Source: an uncultured Ruminococcus sp. (lineage in GTDB: Bacteria; Bacillota; Clostridia; Oscillospirales; Acutalibacteraceae). Taken from it: a stretch of DNA of 64,000 nucleotides. Below, in pieces: positions 51,640 to 59,392 of this stretch. Both the position numbers and the translations under genes were made by a program. The DNA lies in contig CATXZD010000005.1 in NCBI GenBank assembly GCA_958403905.1, positions 62,001 through 126,000 on the forward strand. The letters are read 5' to 3'. How positions within the stretch are numbered: position 1 is the first letter of the stretch; each line of letters opens with the position of its first letter. The notes below the pieces were generated by a model. That model had not been told where the DNA came from. It searched no databases and saw nothing but the letters and a program-made list of their open reading frames with translations.

Positions 51640-53163
51640 TTAGTCAAAGCTTACTTCGTCCTCAACATAGCCCTTTTTCTTCATTCGTTTAATTACTATT
51701 TTTGCAATAAATCCGCTGATGAATACCAATGCCGAAACTGCCCAGCCTGCAACAACCTGTGCCCAGATAGGATAATCGGGATTGTATGTTCCGCCGTTGA
51801 ATACGAACAACGTAACCATATTCCAGATAAAGAGTCCTGCAAGAAGCACCGGCGCAACAACCTTAATAGACGCTGCAAACCACCAGTAAGGCACCTTAAA
51901 CTTTTTTGTATTGCGGTTGACCTCGGTAAGAACCTTGCGAAGGTTAAAGCACCAGCCGATTGCAACACATTCAAGAATACCGATAATAATAAGGTTAATC
52001 TGATTTGTCCATGCGTCAACAATATCAAGCCATGCAAGACCTGCCTGAGTTACAAATACTATGGAAATAACTCCGCAAATTGCGCAAATTGCAAGCGTAA
52101 CCTTTTTGGGAGCAAGGTGGAACTTATCAGCAATGGCAGCTGAAATTCCCTCAACAATTGAGAATGCCGAATCAATAGCAAGAGTAATAAGCATAAGATA
52201 AAATACTGCACCGAAAATTGCATTTACCCAACCAATATTAGTAAGATTTACTATAGCCTGAGGATAAACAATAAACGCCGTTGCAATACCGCTGTCGGTA
52301 ATCTTATCAAGCATGCCTGTACCGCCCATTGTGGTAAACATTACAATACCCGAAAGAATACTTACAGCCATATCCGAGAATGCGATAATTGTACAGTCTA
52401 CTGCAACGTTTGCATCGTCAGGCAGATATGAGCCGTAGGCAAACATAATAGCCATCATAATTGACAGGCTGTAGAACACCTGACCGATAGCGTCAACCCA
52501 TAATGACGCATCGGAAAACGCTGAAACATCGGGAATAAAGAACATTTTAAGTCCTTCCATTGCTCCATCCATTGTCATTCCCTTAACAGCCATAACCAAA
52601 AGCAAAATTACGGGCATAAATACGGTAAATTTTACCACCTTACCGACAGAACTTGCCCCATTTCTTATACAATAAAAAATAAGACCCCATGCAACAATTA
52701 AGCATAAAAGCGCGCCGCCCGGAATTGAACTGCCTTCAATAAGTCCTGTTGATTCCGAAAGATTAAAGAATAGGTTTGAAGCAGCCTCGGAATCACCCGT
52801 CATACCTGAAAACTGCCATGAGTTTACAAACATAAGGATAACCCATGCGAACACTACCGAGTAGTAGCAAACTATTACAAATGCATTTGAGGTTGCCGCC
52901 CAGCCTACAGGTTCAAATCTCTTTTTAATACCTCGCATTGACTCAATTGCGCCCTTGCGGAATTTTCTTGAAATCGAAACCTCCATCATCAGCAGCGGAA
53001 TTCCCATAACAAGCATTGCAAGCAAATAAACAAGCAAAAATGTTCCGCCGCCGTGCTTAGCGGCGAGTCCGGGAAATCTCCACGCATTGCCAAGACCTAC
53101 CGCAGAACCGATTGCGGCAAGAATAAATGTGAAGCGTGAGTTCCACATTCCTCTTTTTTCCAT
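51640..53163 (-). CDS. Sodium:neurotransmitter symporter family transporter (2)
   Basis: 507 residues, about twelve helices. FILAAIGSAVGLGNAWRFPG is the Na+/substrate-binding first helix; FKVPYWWFAASIKVVAPVLL lies near the end. It diverges strongly from the neighbour at 50075, so it is an old paralogue with its own terminator, likely with different substrate. GAGGAG precedes the ATG. Confidence 0.92.
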   Translation of the reverse strand: MEKRGMWNSRFTFILAAIGSAVGLGNAWRFPGLAAKHGGGTFLLVYLLAMLVMGIPLLMMEVSISRKFRKGAIESMRGIKKRFEPVGWAATSNAFVIVCYYSVVFAWVILMFVNSWQFSGMTGDSEAASNLFFNLSESTGLIEGSSIPGGALLCLIVAWGLIFYCIRNGASSVGKVVKFTVFMPVILLLVMAVKGMTMDGAMEGLKMFFIPDVSAFSDASLWVDAIGQVFYSLSIMMAIMFAYGSYLPDDANVAVDCTIIAFSDMAVSILSGIVMFTTMGGTGMLDKITDSGIATAFIVYPQAIVNLTNIGWVNAIFGAVFYLMLITLAIDSAFSIVEGISAAIADKFHLAPKKVTLAICAICGVISIVFVTQAGLAWLDIVDAWTNQINLIIIGILECVAIGWCFNLRKVLTEVNRNTKKFKVPYWWFAASIKVVAPVLLAGLFIWNMVTLFVFNGGTYNPDYPIWAQVVAGWAVSALVFISGFIAKIVIKRMKKKGYVEDEVSFD

Positions 53164-53300
53164 AAATTTCTCCTCATTTCCTTAAAATTTTATGTAAAAA
53201 CAAAAGTAATTTAATTATAATATAATACAGAGGTAAATGCAAGACATCAATTATACAATAAATAAAGTTTTTAAAGCTTTACACGCAAAACAGCTCAATG

Positions 53301-54110
53301 TTAAATGTATTTTCCGTTATTTTTTCTGCGAAATTCTGTAGGTGTCTGTCCTTTCAGTTTTTTAAAAACCTTTGAAAAATACATCTGGTCGGTAAAACCT
53401 ACCGAATATGCAACGTCTTTTATTGAAATGCTGTCGTCAATCAGCAAAACTTCAGCTTTAGAAATGCGGCAGTGATTTATGTAATCAATCACCGACATTC
53501 CCGTTTCTGATTTAAACAGGCGGTAAAGGTATGTTCTGTCAATTTGTATGTGATTTGCCACGGACTGAACACTACACTCGTAGTTGCGGTAATTCTTTTC
53601 AATATATTTTCTGGCTAAAATAGCGTAGTTTACATTTTCACTGTCTTTGCAGGGAAAATATTCAACGTAATATGATAACAGTACAATCAGCTTTCCTCCC
53701 GCCCTGCATTGTGCAAAGGTCGAGTCGGATCCGCTGTCCTCAATGTTGAACAGGGATTCAAAACTGCGAACAGGAATTTTTTCAACAACCGGATGTTTTT
53801 TGCTTAAAGAAGTCTGACTGACAAGCCACGCTGCCTCAAGTCCTCGAAATTCCACCCAGCTGTACTCCCACGATAAATCATTATCAGCTTCAAGGCACAC
53901 GCTTGAAAACGGAAATGTCAGAACCGACTGACCAGCGCTTACAAAATATCCGATTCCGTCAATTGTGACCATCCCCTTACCGCTTGTTATATAGTATAAA
54001 GTGTAGGTATCGCGAATAATCTGGCGCTGTTCATTCTCAAGATTTTGACTTCGTTTTCCGCTTGCAAGACATATACAATTTATGGCATTATAGTCTAAAT
54101 TTGTTCTCAT
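53301..54110 (-). CDS. AraC family regulator (1)
   Basis: 269 residues from ATG 54110 with GGAG upstream; an in-frame extension to 54227 lies in the divergent promoter region. An N-terminal cupin-like sensor (~1-140; YYITSGKGMVTIDGIGYFVS) is followed by two HTH motifs (SVQSVANHIQIDRTYLYRLF and SIKDVAYSVGFTDQMYFSKV) and GQTPTEFRRK. Such regulators usually activate sugar-utilisation genes. The partner gene at 54244 is divergent and also AraC type. Confidence 0.92.
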   Translation of the reverse strand: MRTNLDYNAINCICLASGKRSQNLENEQRQIIRDTYTLYYITSGKGMVTIDGIGYFVSAGQSVLTFPFSSVCLEADNDLSWEYSWVEFRGLEAAWLVSQTSLSKKHPVVEKIPVRSFESLFNIEDSGSDSTFAQCRAGGKLIVLLSYYVEYFPCKDSENVNYAILARKYIEKNYRNYECSVQSVANHIQIDRTYLYRLFKSETGMSVIDYINHCRISKAEVLLIDDSISIKDVAYSVGFTDQMYFSKVFKKLKGQTPTEFRRKNNGKYI

Positions 54111-54243
54111 AATTTCTCCATACAACAAATATACATAAAATTCAAACAATTTTACATAGCTTAAAAGTAATAATATGTTTATACTTATATTAATATACAA
54201 CATATTTACAATTTTTTCAATATTCATTCAGGGGGAATTTTGT

Positions 54244-55083
54244 ATGAATTACAAATACGAAATAATAAATTATGACAAAAACCTTCCCGCAAAAATAATG
54301 TACCTCAATTTATCGTCGGAAACTCACAAAACCGAGCTTCACTGGCACCGTGAACCCGAGATAATCTACGTTGTATCGGGACAGGCTGAATGTCCGCAAA
54401 ACGGCGATACTAAGATTGTTAACGAAGGTGATTTCATTTTCTTCAACAGCGAAGACGTTCATCTTGTTCGTCCCATATCAGGTACAAGCGTCAAGCTTGT
54501 TTGCATACAGCTATCGTTTGAGTATATGCGTATGTTCTGCAAGCCGATTGACAGCGTTATTTTTGATGTAATCGGCAAACCTGAAGCAAAACCTGCAATT
54601 ATTGAAATTTTACAAAAAATTGCCGCTATTGATGTGGAAAATGACGATTATGCTTCGTTGCTTCACATATCATATGTAAATAAAATTTACTATATGCTGA
54701 TGAAATATTGCATCAGCTTCAGACGCGCTTCAAACTCAGTAGTAATTCCAAAACGTGACTTCTCTTATGCGAAAACGGCAATCGCTTATATTAACGAAAA
54801 CTTTAAGCGTGAAATTCCGCTTGATGAAATTTCGTCTGTGGTAAACCTTTCGCCGTCTTATTTTTCAAAGTACTTCAAAAATGTTACTCAGGTCAGCTTT
54901 TCCGAGTATCTTGCCAATCTCCGCCTTGAAAACGCAATTCAGGATATGCTTTCCAAGAATTACACAGTTTCGGCAGCGGCTATTGAAAATGGCTTTGCAA
55001 ACGTAAAATCATTTATTACGCAGTGCAAAAAGGTTTACGACTGCACTCCTGCACAATACAAGAAAAAACTTTTGAACAGATAA
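54244..55083 (+). CDS. AraC family regulator (2)
   Basis: 279 residues from ATG 54244 with GGGGGAA upstream. The cupin sensor is clear (LHWHREPEIIYVVSGQAEC, EGDFIFFNSEDVHLV); the C-terminal double HTH is PLDEISSVVNLSPSYFSKYF and TVSAAAIENGFANVKSFITQ ending CTPAQYKKK. Head to head with another AraC gene across 133 bases, so they may share or cross-control a promoter region. Confidence 0.92.
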   Translation: MNYKYEIINYDKNLPAKIMYLNLSSETHKTELHWHREPEIIYVVSGQAECPQNGDTKIVNEGDFIFFNSEDVHLVRPISGTSVKLVCIQLSFEYMRMFCKPIDSVIFDVIGKPEAKPAIIEILQKIAAIDVENDDYASLLHISYVNKIYYMLMKYCISFRRASNSVVIPKRDFSYAKTAIAYINENFKREIPLDEISSVVNLSPSYFSKYFKNVTQVSFSEYLANLRLENAIQDMLSKNYTVSAAAIENGFANVKSFITQCKKVYDCTPAQYKKKLLNR

Positions 55084-55119
55084 CATTTTAAAACATTTTT
55101 CTTATTTATCCCCTCGATG

Positions 55120-55161
55120 AAAACGAACGTATCCCCTTGGTACGTTCGTTTTCTGTTTTTT
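55120..55161 (+). terminator. Terminator after the second AraC gene
   Basis: Stem AAAACGAACGTA / TACGTTCGTTTT, nine-base loop, then CTGTTTTTT. Confidence 0.9.
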
Positions 55162-55244
55162 CGGCAATCGCGGCAACATTGTTTTTTACTCCTGCGTATG
55201 ATATAATAATTAAGAAAACATTGATATATAAAGGATTTGAATAT

Positions 55245-55901
55245 ATGATAAAAGGCGCAGTTTTTGATATGGACGGTCTGATGTTTGACAGCGAACGTCT
55301 TGTTTACGAAACGTGGCAGATGATGATGGACGAACTAGGTTTTGATTATAATCTTGAAATTTTTAAAAACACTATCGGTTTGCGCACTGATATGGCTGAA
55401 AACTACTACAACAGCCTTTACGGCGATTCATTTTGCTACAAGCCGCTCAAACAAAAAAGCCGTGAGATTTTCTTAAGCCGTATTTCTCAGGAGGGTGTTC
55501 CCGTAAAAAAAGGACTTACTGAACTGCTTGAATTTCTTAAATCAAACGGCTTGAAAATCGCTGTTGCAACGTCTACATCTGCTCAGACCGCTCACAAAAT
55601 TATCAAAATGGCAGGCGTGTATGATTATTTTAACGCATTCGTATGCGGTGACGACGTAAAAAACGGCAAGCCTCACCCCGAGGTTTTTCTTACGGCGGCT
55701 GAAAAGCTTTTGCTTTTGCCGACAGAATGTGTTGCCTTTGAGGACAGCATAAACGGCATAAAATCGGCACATTCGGCAAAAATGACAACCGTGATGGTGC
55801 CTGATTATTTACAGCCTACTCAGGAAATAATACCTATGATTGACCTGCTTTGCGGCGATTTGTCGCAGGCAATTGAATTTATAAGCAATAATATAAAATA
55901 A
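55245..55901 (+). CDS. HAD superfamily hydrolase, beta-phosphoglucomutase-like
   Basis: 218 residues from ATG 55245 (AAAGGA nine bases upstream); the frame open to 55137 runs into the preceding terminator. HAD motifs I to IV are all present: FDMDGLMFDSE, VATSTSAQT, a Lys in NGKPHPEVF and FEDSINGIKSA. The cap domain follows motif I, as in subfamily IA phosphoglucomutases and sugar phosphatases. 15 bases separate it from the DUF436 gene. Confidence 0.9.
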   Translation: MIKGAVFDMDGLMFDSERLVYETWQMMMDELGFDYNLEIFKNTIGLRTDMAENYYNSLYGDSFCYKPLKQKSREIFLSRISQEGVPVKKGLTELLEFLKSNGLKIAVATSTSAQTAHKIIKMAGVYDYFNAFVCGDDVKNGKPHPEVFLTAAEKLLLLPTECVAFEDSINGIKSAHSAKMTTVMVPDYLQPTQEIIPMIDLLCGDLSQAIEFISNNIK

Positions 55902-55916
55902 ATCGGAGATGATTTT

Positions 55917-56465
55917 ATGGATAAAAATTTAGATGAAATCAAAAGTCAGGCTCGTCAGGCTGCGCTTGAATTATGCGAAATTGCAAATCTGAAAAAAGGC
56001 GGCATTTTTGTTGTCGGCTGTTCATCAAGCGAGGTATCGGGCGGTATAATCGGCAAAAATTCAAGCCTTGAAACTGCACAGGCGGTATTTGACGGAATTT
56101 ATCCCGTATTGCAGGAAAAGGGAATTTTTCTTGCCGCGCAATGCTGTGAACACCTCAACCGAGCAATTATTGTTGAAAAAGACGCAGTTCCGTTCTGTGA
56201 GCCTGTGAACGTTGTTCCTCAGCCAAAGGCAGGCGGTTCGTTCAGCACAACTGCTTACCGTACATTTAAAAATCCCGTTGCGCTTGAGGAAATAAAGGCT
56301 GACGCAGGCATTGACATTGGCGGTACGCTTATCGGTATGCACCTGAAAAGGGTTGCTGTTCCTGTAAGACTTTCGCTTGACCATATAGGCAGCGCAATCT
56401 TGCTTGCCGCAAGAACCCGACCGAAATTCATCGGCGGCTCCCGTGCAATATACAACGAATTTTAA
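55917..56465 (+). CDS. DUF436/TIGR01440 (YwlG-like, UPF0340) protein
   Basis: 182 residues, full family length. FVVGCSSSEVSGGIIGKNSS, AAQCCEHLNRAI, PQPKAGGSFSTTAY and the end RTRPKFIGGSRAIYNE are conserved blocks of this widespread Firmicutes family of unknown function. GGAG precedes the ATG. It forms an operon with the HAD gene. Confidence 0.92.
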   Translation: MDKNLDEIKSQARQAALELCEIANLKKGGIFVVGCSSSEVSGGIIGKNSSLETAQAVFDGIYPVLQEKGIFLAAQCCEHLNRAIIVEKDAVPFCEPVNVVPQPKAGGSFSTTAYRTFKNPVALEEIKADAGIDIGGTLIGMHLKRVAVPVRLSLDHIGSAILLAARTRPKFIGGSRAIYNEF

Positions 56466-56565
56466 ACGCTTTTTTAAACGCCCTAAGGGGCGGTTTGAAA
56501 TTATATCTCGGTATCGCGGGAGTCAGAGATTTTTCTAAATCTTACGCAAGATACAACTTCACGTC
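56464..56565 (-). repeat. Family C core, inverted copy 2
   Basis: Reading the minus strand, GACGTGAAGTTGTATCTTGC ... GCGATACCGAGATATAATTT ... CCCCTTAGGGCGTTTAAAA parallels 33007-33108. It begins at the DUF436 stop codon. The plus-strand start AAACGCCC..GGGGCGGTTT could form a weak terminator for that gene. Confidence 0.75.
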
Positions 56566-56629
56566 ATATTGTATTAAATGAATCAAACTTTTGTAATTTA
56601 ATTAATTTGCCTGCGGAGGCACTCGACTG

Positions 56630-56660
56630 AACAATTAACAAAATACAATTAACAATTAAA
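56630..56660 (+). repeat. AT-rich repeat module E, copy 2
   Basis: TTAACAAAATACAATTAACA matches 2703-2722 except at one base and is joined to the same flanking AATTA tract. Confidence 0.55.
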
Positions 56661-56735
56661 AAATAAACATTTCCGTAGTACAGTGTTAATGCTAAAAGTT
56701 GTCAACTCAGGAAAGATAATTAAATCAATTTTAAT

Positions 56736-56812
56736 GTAGGGAACGGTCTTGACCGTTCCGATTCCACAAGTGTTATCTGTAGTCCTGCGGAACAGTCAAG
56801 ACTGTTCCCTAC
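56736..56812. repeat. 77-bp inverted-repeat element (family A, copy 2)
   Basis: Ends GGAACGGTCTTGACCGTTCC (56740-56759) and GGAACAGTCAAGACTGTTCC (56789-56808), both bounded by GTAGGG/CCCTAC. Ends match copy 1 at 2759-2836; the 29-base middle differs, so the ends are conserved and the middle is not. Confidence 0.8.
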
Positions 56813-56862
56813 AATATATGATTCAGCATTATCGTTTTCAAGTGTGAATTTTTAGATTTTAC

Positions 56863-56902
56863 AAGGTAGTAGGGAACGTTCCCGGACGTCCCCTACTACC
56901 TT
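56863..56902. repeat. 40-base near-perfect palindrome
   Basis: AAGGTAGTAGGGAACGTTC and CGGACGTCCCCTACTACCTT pair with few mismatches. The GTAGGG/CCCTAC border is shared with families A and D. Confidence 0.7.
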
Positions 56903-57015
56903 ACAATTTACAATTATTTAATAACAAATAACAATGTTTAAATACTGTAGCGGCGAACTGTGTTCACCAAAATGAATAACAAAAACATTTGAATTTTACA
57001 TTAACGTTGACGTAC
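56903..57015 (-). repeat. Family B core, inverted copy 2
   Basis: On the minus strand AACGTTAATGTAAAATTCAA, then ATGTTTTTGTTATTCATTTT and CGCTACAGTATTTAAACATT match 8588-8670 with only a few differences over about 80 bases. It closes the repeat block; the remainder of 57016-57171 is AT-rich with no feature seen. Confidence 0.8.
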
Positions 57016-57171
57016 CGAAACATTACCCATATATCAATTTAAAAGTCGGGCTTACAGATTTCTAATAATTCTGTAAGCTCGGATTTTATTATCTTTATTT
57101 ATTCTTTATTTTTCAAAATACGCTCTCTTTTTACAATTTTAACAAATTTTTTGTTATTTCGTCAAAGTGTA

Positions 57172-57200
57172 TTGACATTATTGGCGCGGTAATATATCAT
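57172..57200 (+). promoter_or_regulatory. Promoter of dockerin gene 1
   Basis: TTGACA, 17-base spacer, TATCAT, 68 bases before the ATG. The first ten bases (TTGACATTAT) equal those of the paralogue's promoter at 59297. Confidence 0.7.
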
Positions 57201-57268
57201 TGTATTGTAGAATTAGCACAATTTTCATACAACTACACTATATATCACCAATGAAAAGGAGAATTAAA

Positions 57269-59083
57269 ATGAAACGAATTAAAATTTTATCGGTACTTCT
57301 GGCTGTACTTATCGCTCTCACCTGCATTTCCGTATTTCCTGCGTCAGCCGCTTTGATAAAAACAATTTCATCAATTGAGTTTACCGAAGTACCAAATGAT
57401 ATTTACACTAAAAATCCCGATGAAATGCTCTATGGTATTAAACTTAAAGTCACCTACACGGACAAAACTTCTAAAGTCCTTACGGTATCTGCAAGCAATG
57501 CAGACTATACAGACTCCGGAGATTATCTTGACTCGTATGCCTGCTCTTACTCATCTGCTGAAATTTCAGCCGGTTTGACTTCGCATATCTCATTAGAGGC
57601 ATACAACTACACAGGCGATTTTATTCAGATTAATGCAACAGTCTGCAAAAACTCCTCAGGTGAGAAAACCTGCGAAGCAGAAACAAAGTTTGACTACCCC
57701 GAAGATTATCAGCTTCCCGAAATTTTCTGCAACGATTACCTTGTTTACAAGGATAACGGCGACAATACTCTGACAATGATAAATCGTGCAATTGTTGCTG
57801 ACTATCACGATTACGATGAGGATTACACTGCTCCTACAATTGTTATCCCCGAAGAGATTCACGGCAAGACCGTAACCTCAGTTGCAAACTACGCACTGCT
57901 CGGCAGTGCATATCCGTCATCAGTAACTATCCCCGACACGGTTACTTCTATCGGCGAATACGCATTCGGCTACAGCTTTGTTCTCGGAGATTACGGCTAC
58001 AACAACAATATTCCCGAAAATGTAGCTAATTCATTTCTTGCGTACAAGCTTCCAGATGCTGATGACAATTACCCGTTCCTTGTTGAAATAAGATTTTATA
58101 GTGATAACGCTCAGGCGGCAAGTGACTCTCTGCACTCAAAATACCTGTCTGACTGCGATGACTACGAATATGACGAGGATTTGGAAATAGCTTACGCTAC
58201 AATCACGAAAGCTCAGATTTACTCAATGCAGGATGTTGAGGACATTTTCATAGAACTGCTCTATGAAAGAGATTCGTCTGTTCCGGAAGAAATATATGAC
58301 TTTGCCGAGTATATCGGCTACGACAAGGAAATGTGTGTTGAAGTGTATGTCTATACCGAAACCGACGACGAGCTTGATGCTCTCTGCAAAGAATTAAGCA
58401 AAAAATACTTTGGCGGAAGAACCGACTATACAGTTGATTATGAATACAGCAATATGCGTATTGACGCAACATTTGATGAAATCAAAGCTGCATCTATGGA
58501 CGATTCGGCAAGTTATATTAACCTGTACTGTGATGAACTTTCCTATCAGCTTTATAAAAAGCTCTACTTTGAGGATTCCGAATACAAAACAGATGTTTTT
58601 GTAGCCGGTTACAGCGAAGAATCTTCTTCAGAAACCTACGCCGAATGTGCCGAAACATATTTCCCAAATTGCGACTATGAAATCAAATATTTTGATAACG
58701 AGGAACTCCTGATTATCAAGGACGCATCAAAACAGCAGATTTTAAATGCAAATCAAAATACAAATTTCTACTTAGGTCTGTTTGACTATCCGCTGATAAC
58801 CCCCTATTATGACATTGTAATCCACGGTAAAAACGGCAGCACGGCTCAAAGCTATGCCGAAGAAAATTCGATTGAATTCGTCGGCACGGGCAGTCAATAT
58901 CAGCTCGGCGACGTCAACCTTGACGGAGTTGTATCCGTAATTGACGCAACCGATATTTTAAAATACAACGTTGAACTTATCACATTTACAGACGAACAAA
59001 AAGCACTTGCAGACTTTGACCAAAACGGCACTATTAACGTTTCGGACGCATCCGAAATACAGCGTGCAATTGTAAACTCATAA
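57269..59083 (+). CDS. Secreted dockerin protein with LRR segment and three ferredoxin-like repeats (1)
   Basis: 604 residues from ATG 57269 (AAAAGGAGA upstream). Signal peptide 1-27; an Ig-like region (~33-125, YGIKLKVTYTDKTSKVLTV); BspA-type repeats (~190-235, SSVTIPDTVTSIGEYAFGY); then three related beta-alpha-beta-beta-alpha-beta units at ~270-332, 355-422 and 440-508; then the dockerin (546-604) with two calcium loops, DVNLDGVVSVID and DFDQNGTINVSD. The dockerin would plug into a cohesin on a scaffold or the cell surface. No glycosidase domain is present, so the cargo role is not plain polysaccharide hydrolysis. Confidence 0.85.
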   Translation: MKRIKILSVLLAVLIALTCISVFPASAALIKTISSIEFTEVPNDIYTKNPDEMLYGIKLKVTYTDKTSKVLTVSASNADYTDSGDYLDSYACSYSSAEISAGLTSHISLEAYNYTGDFIQINATVCKNSSGEKTCEAETKFDYPEDYQLPEIFCNDYLVYKDNGDNTLTMINRAIVADYHDYDEDYTAPTIVIPEEIHGKTVTSVANYALLGSAYPSSVTIPDTVTSIGEYAFGYSFVLGDYGYNNNIPENVANSFLAYKLPDADDNYPFLVEIRFYSDNAQAASDSLHSKYLSDCDDYEYDEDLEIAYATITKAQIYSMQDVEDIFIELLYERDSSVPEEIYDFAEYIGYDKEMCVEVYVYTETDDELDALCKELSKKYFGGRTDYTVDYEYSNMRIDATFDEIKAASMDDSASYINLYCDELSYQLYKKLYFEDSEYKTDVFVAGYSEESSSETYAECAETYFPNCDYEIKYFDNEELLIIKDASKQQILNANQNTNFYLGLFDYPLITPYYDIVIHGKNGSTAQSYAEENSIEFVGTGSQYQLGDVNLDGVVSVIDATDILKYNVELITFTDEQKALADFDQNGTINVSDASEIQRAIVNS

Positions 59084-59126
59084 ACAAAATCTCACACATA
59101 AAGCTAAAACACTCTAAATAAACTTC

Positions 59127-59177
59127 ACCCCGTTTGTCGTACACAGCATTTTGGCGATATGACAAACGGGGTTATTT
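59127..59177 (+). terminator. Terminator after dockerin gene 1
   Basis: Stem ACCCCGTTTGTC / GACAAACGGGGT with a 22-base loop, followed by TATTTTAATTT. Confidence 0.8.
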
Positions 59178-59296
59178 TAATTTATCAACAAAGCGGTACG
59201 TTAGGATTTGATTTTTGTTTTTTGTTTTTATTTTTTCGAAGTATAGCTAATTGTTGTAATTTTAATAAAATTTTCTTTATTTATTCAAAAAATATA

Positions 59297-59325
59297 TTGA
59301 CATTATCAATATATTACTGTATTAT
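59297..59325 (+). promoter_or_regulatory. Promoter of dockerin gene 2
   Basis: TTGACA, 17-base spacer, TATTAT, 68 bases before the ATG: same spacing to the start as in dockerin gene 1. Confidence 0.7.
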
Positions 59326-59392
59326 TGTATTGTAAATATAATACAATTTACATATAGCTACAATACGTATTTCAATAAAAAGGAGAATTAAA

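Noticed and set aside
54111..54227. N-terminal extension of AraC regulator 1
   Set aside because: Hydrophobic, AT-rich translation of the divergent promoter region; GGAG fits ATG 54110.
55137..55244. N-terminal extension of the HAD hydrolase
   Set aside because: Runs through the AraC terminator stem; HAD motif I is at the normal place from ATG 55245.
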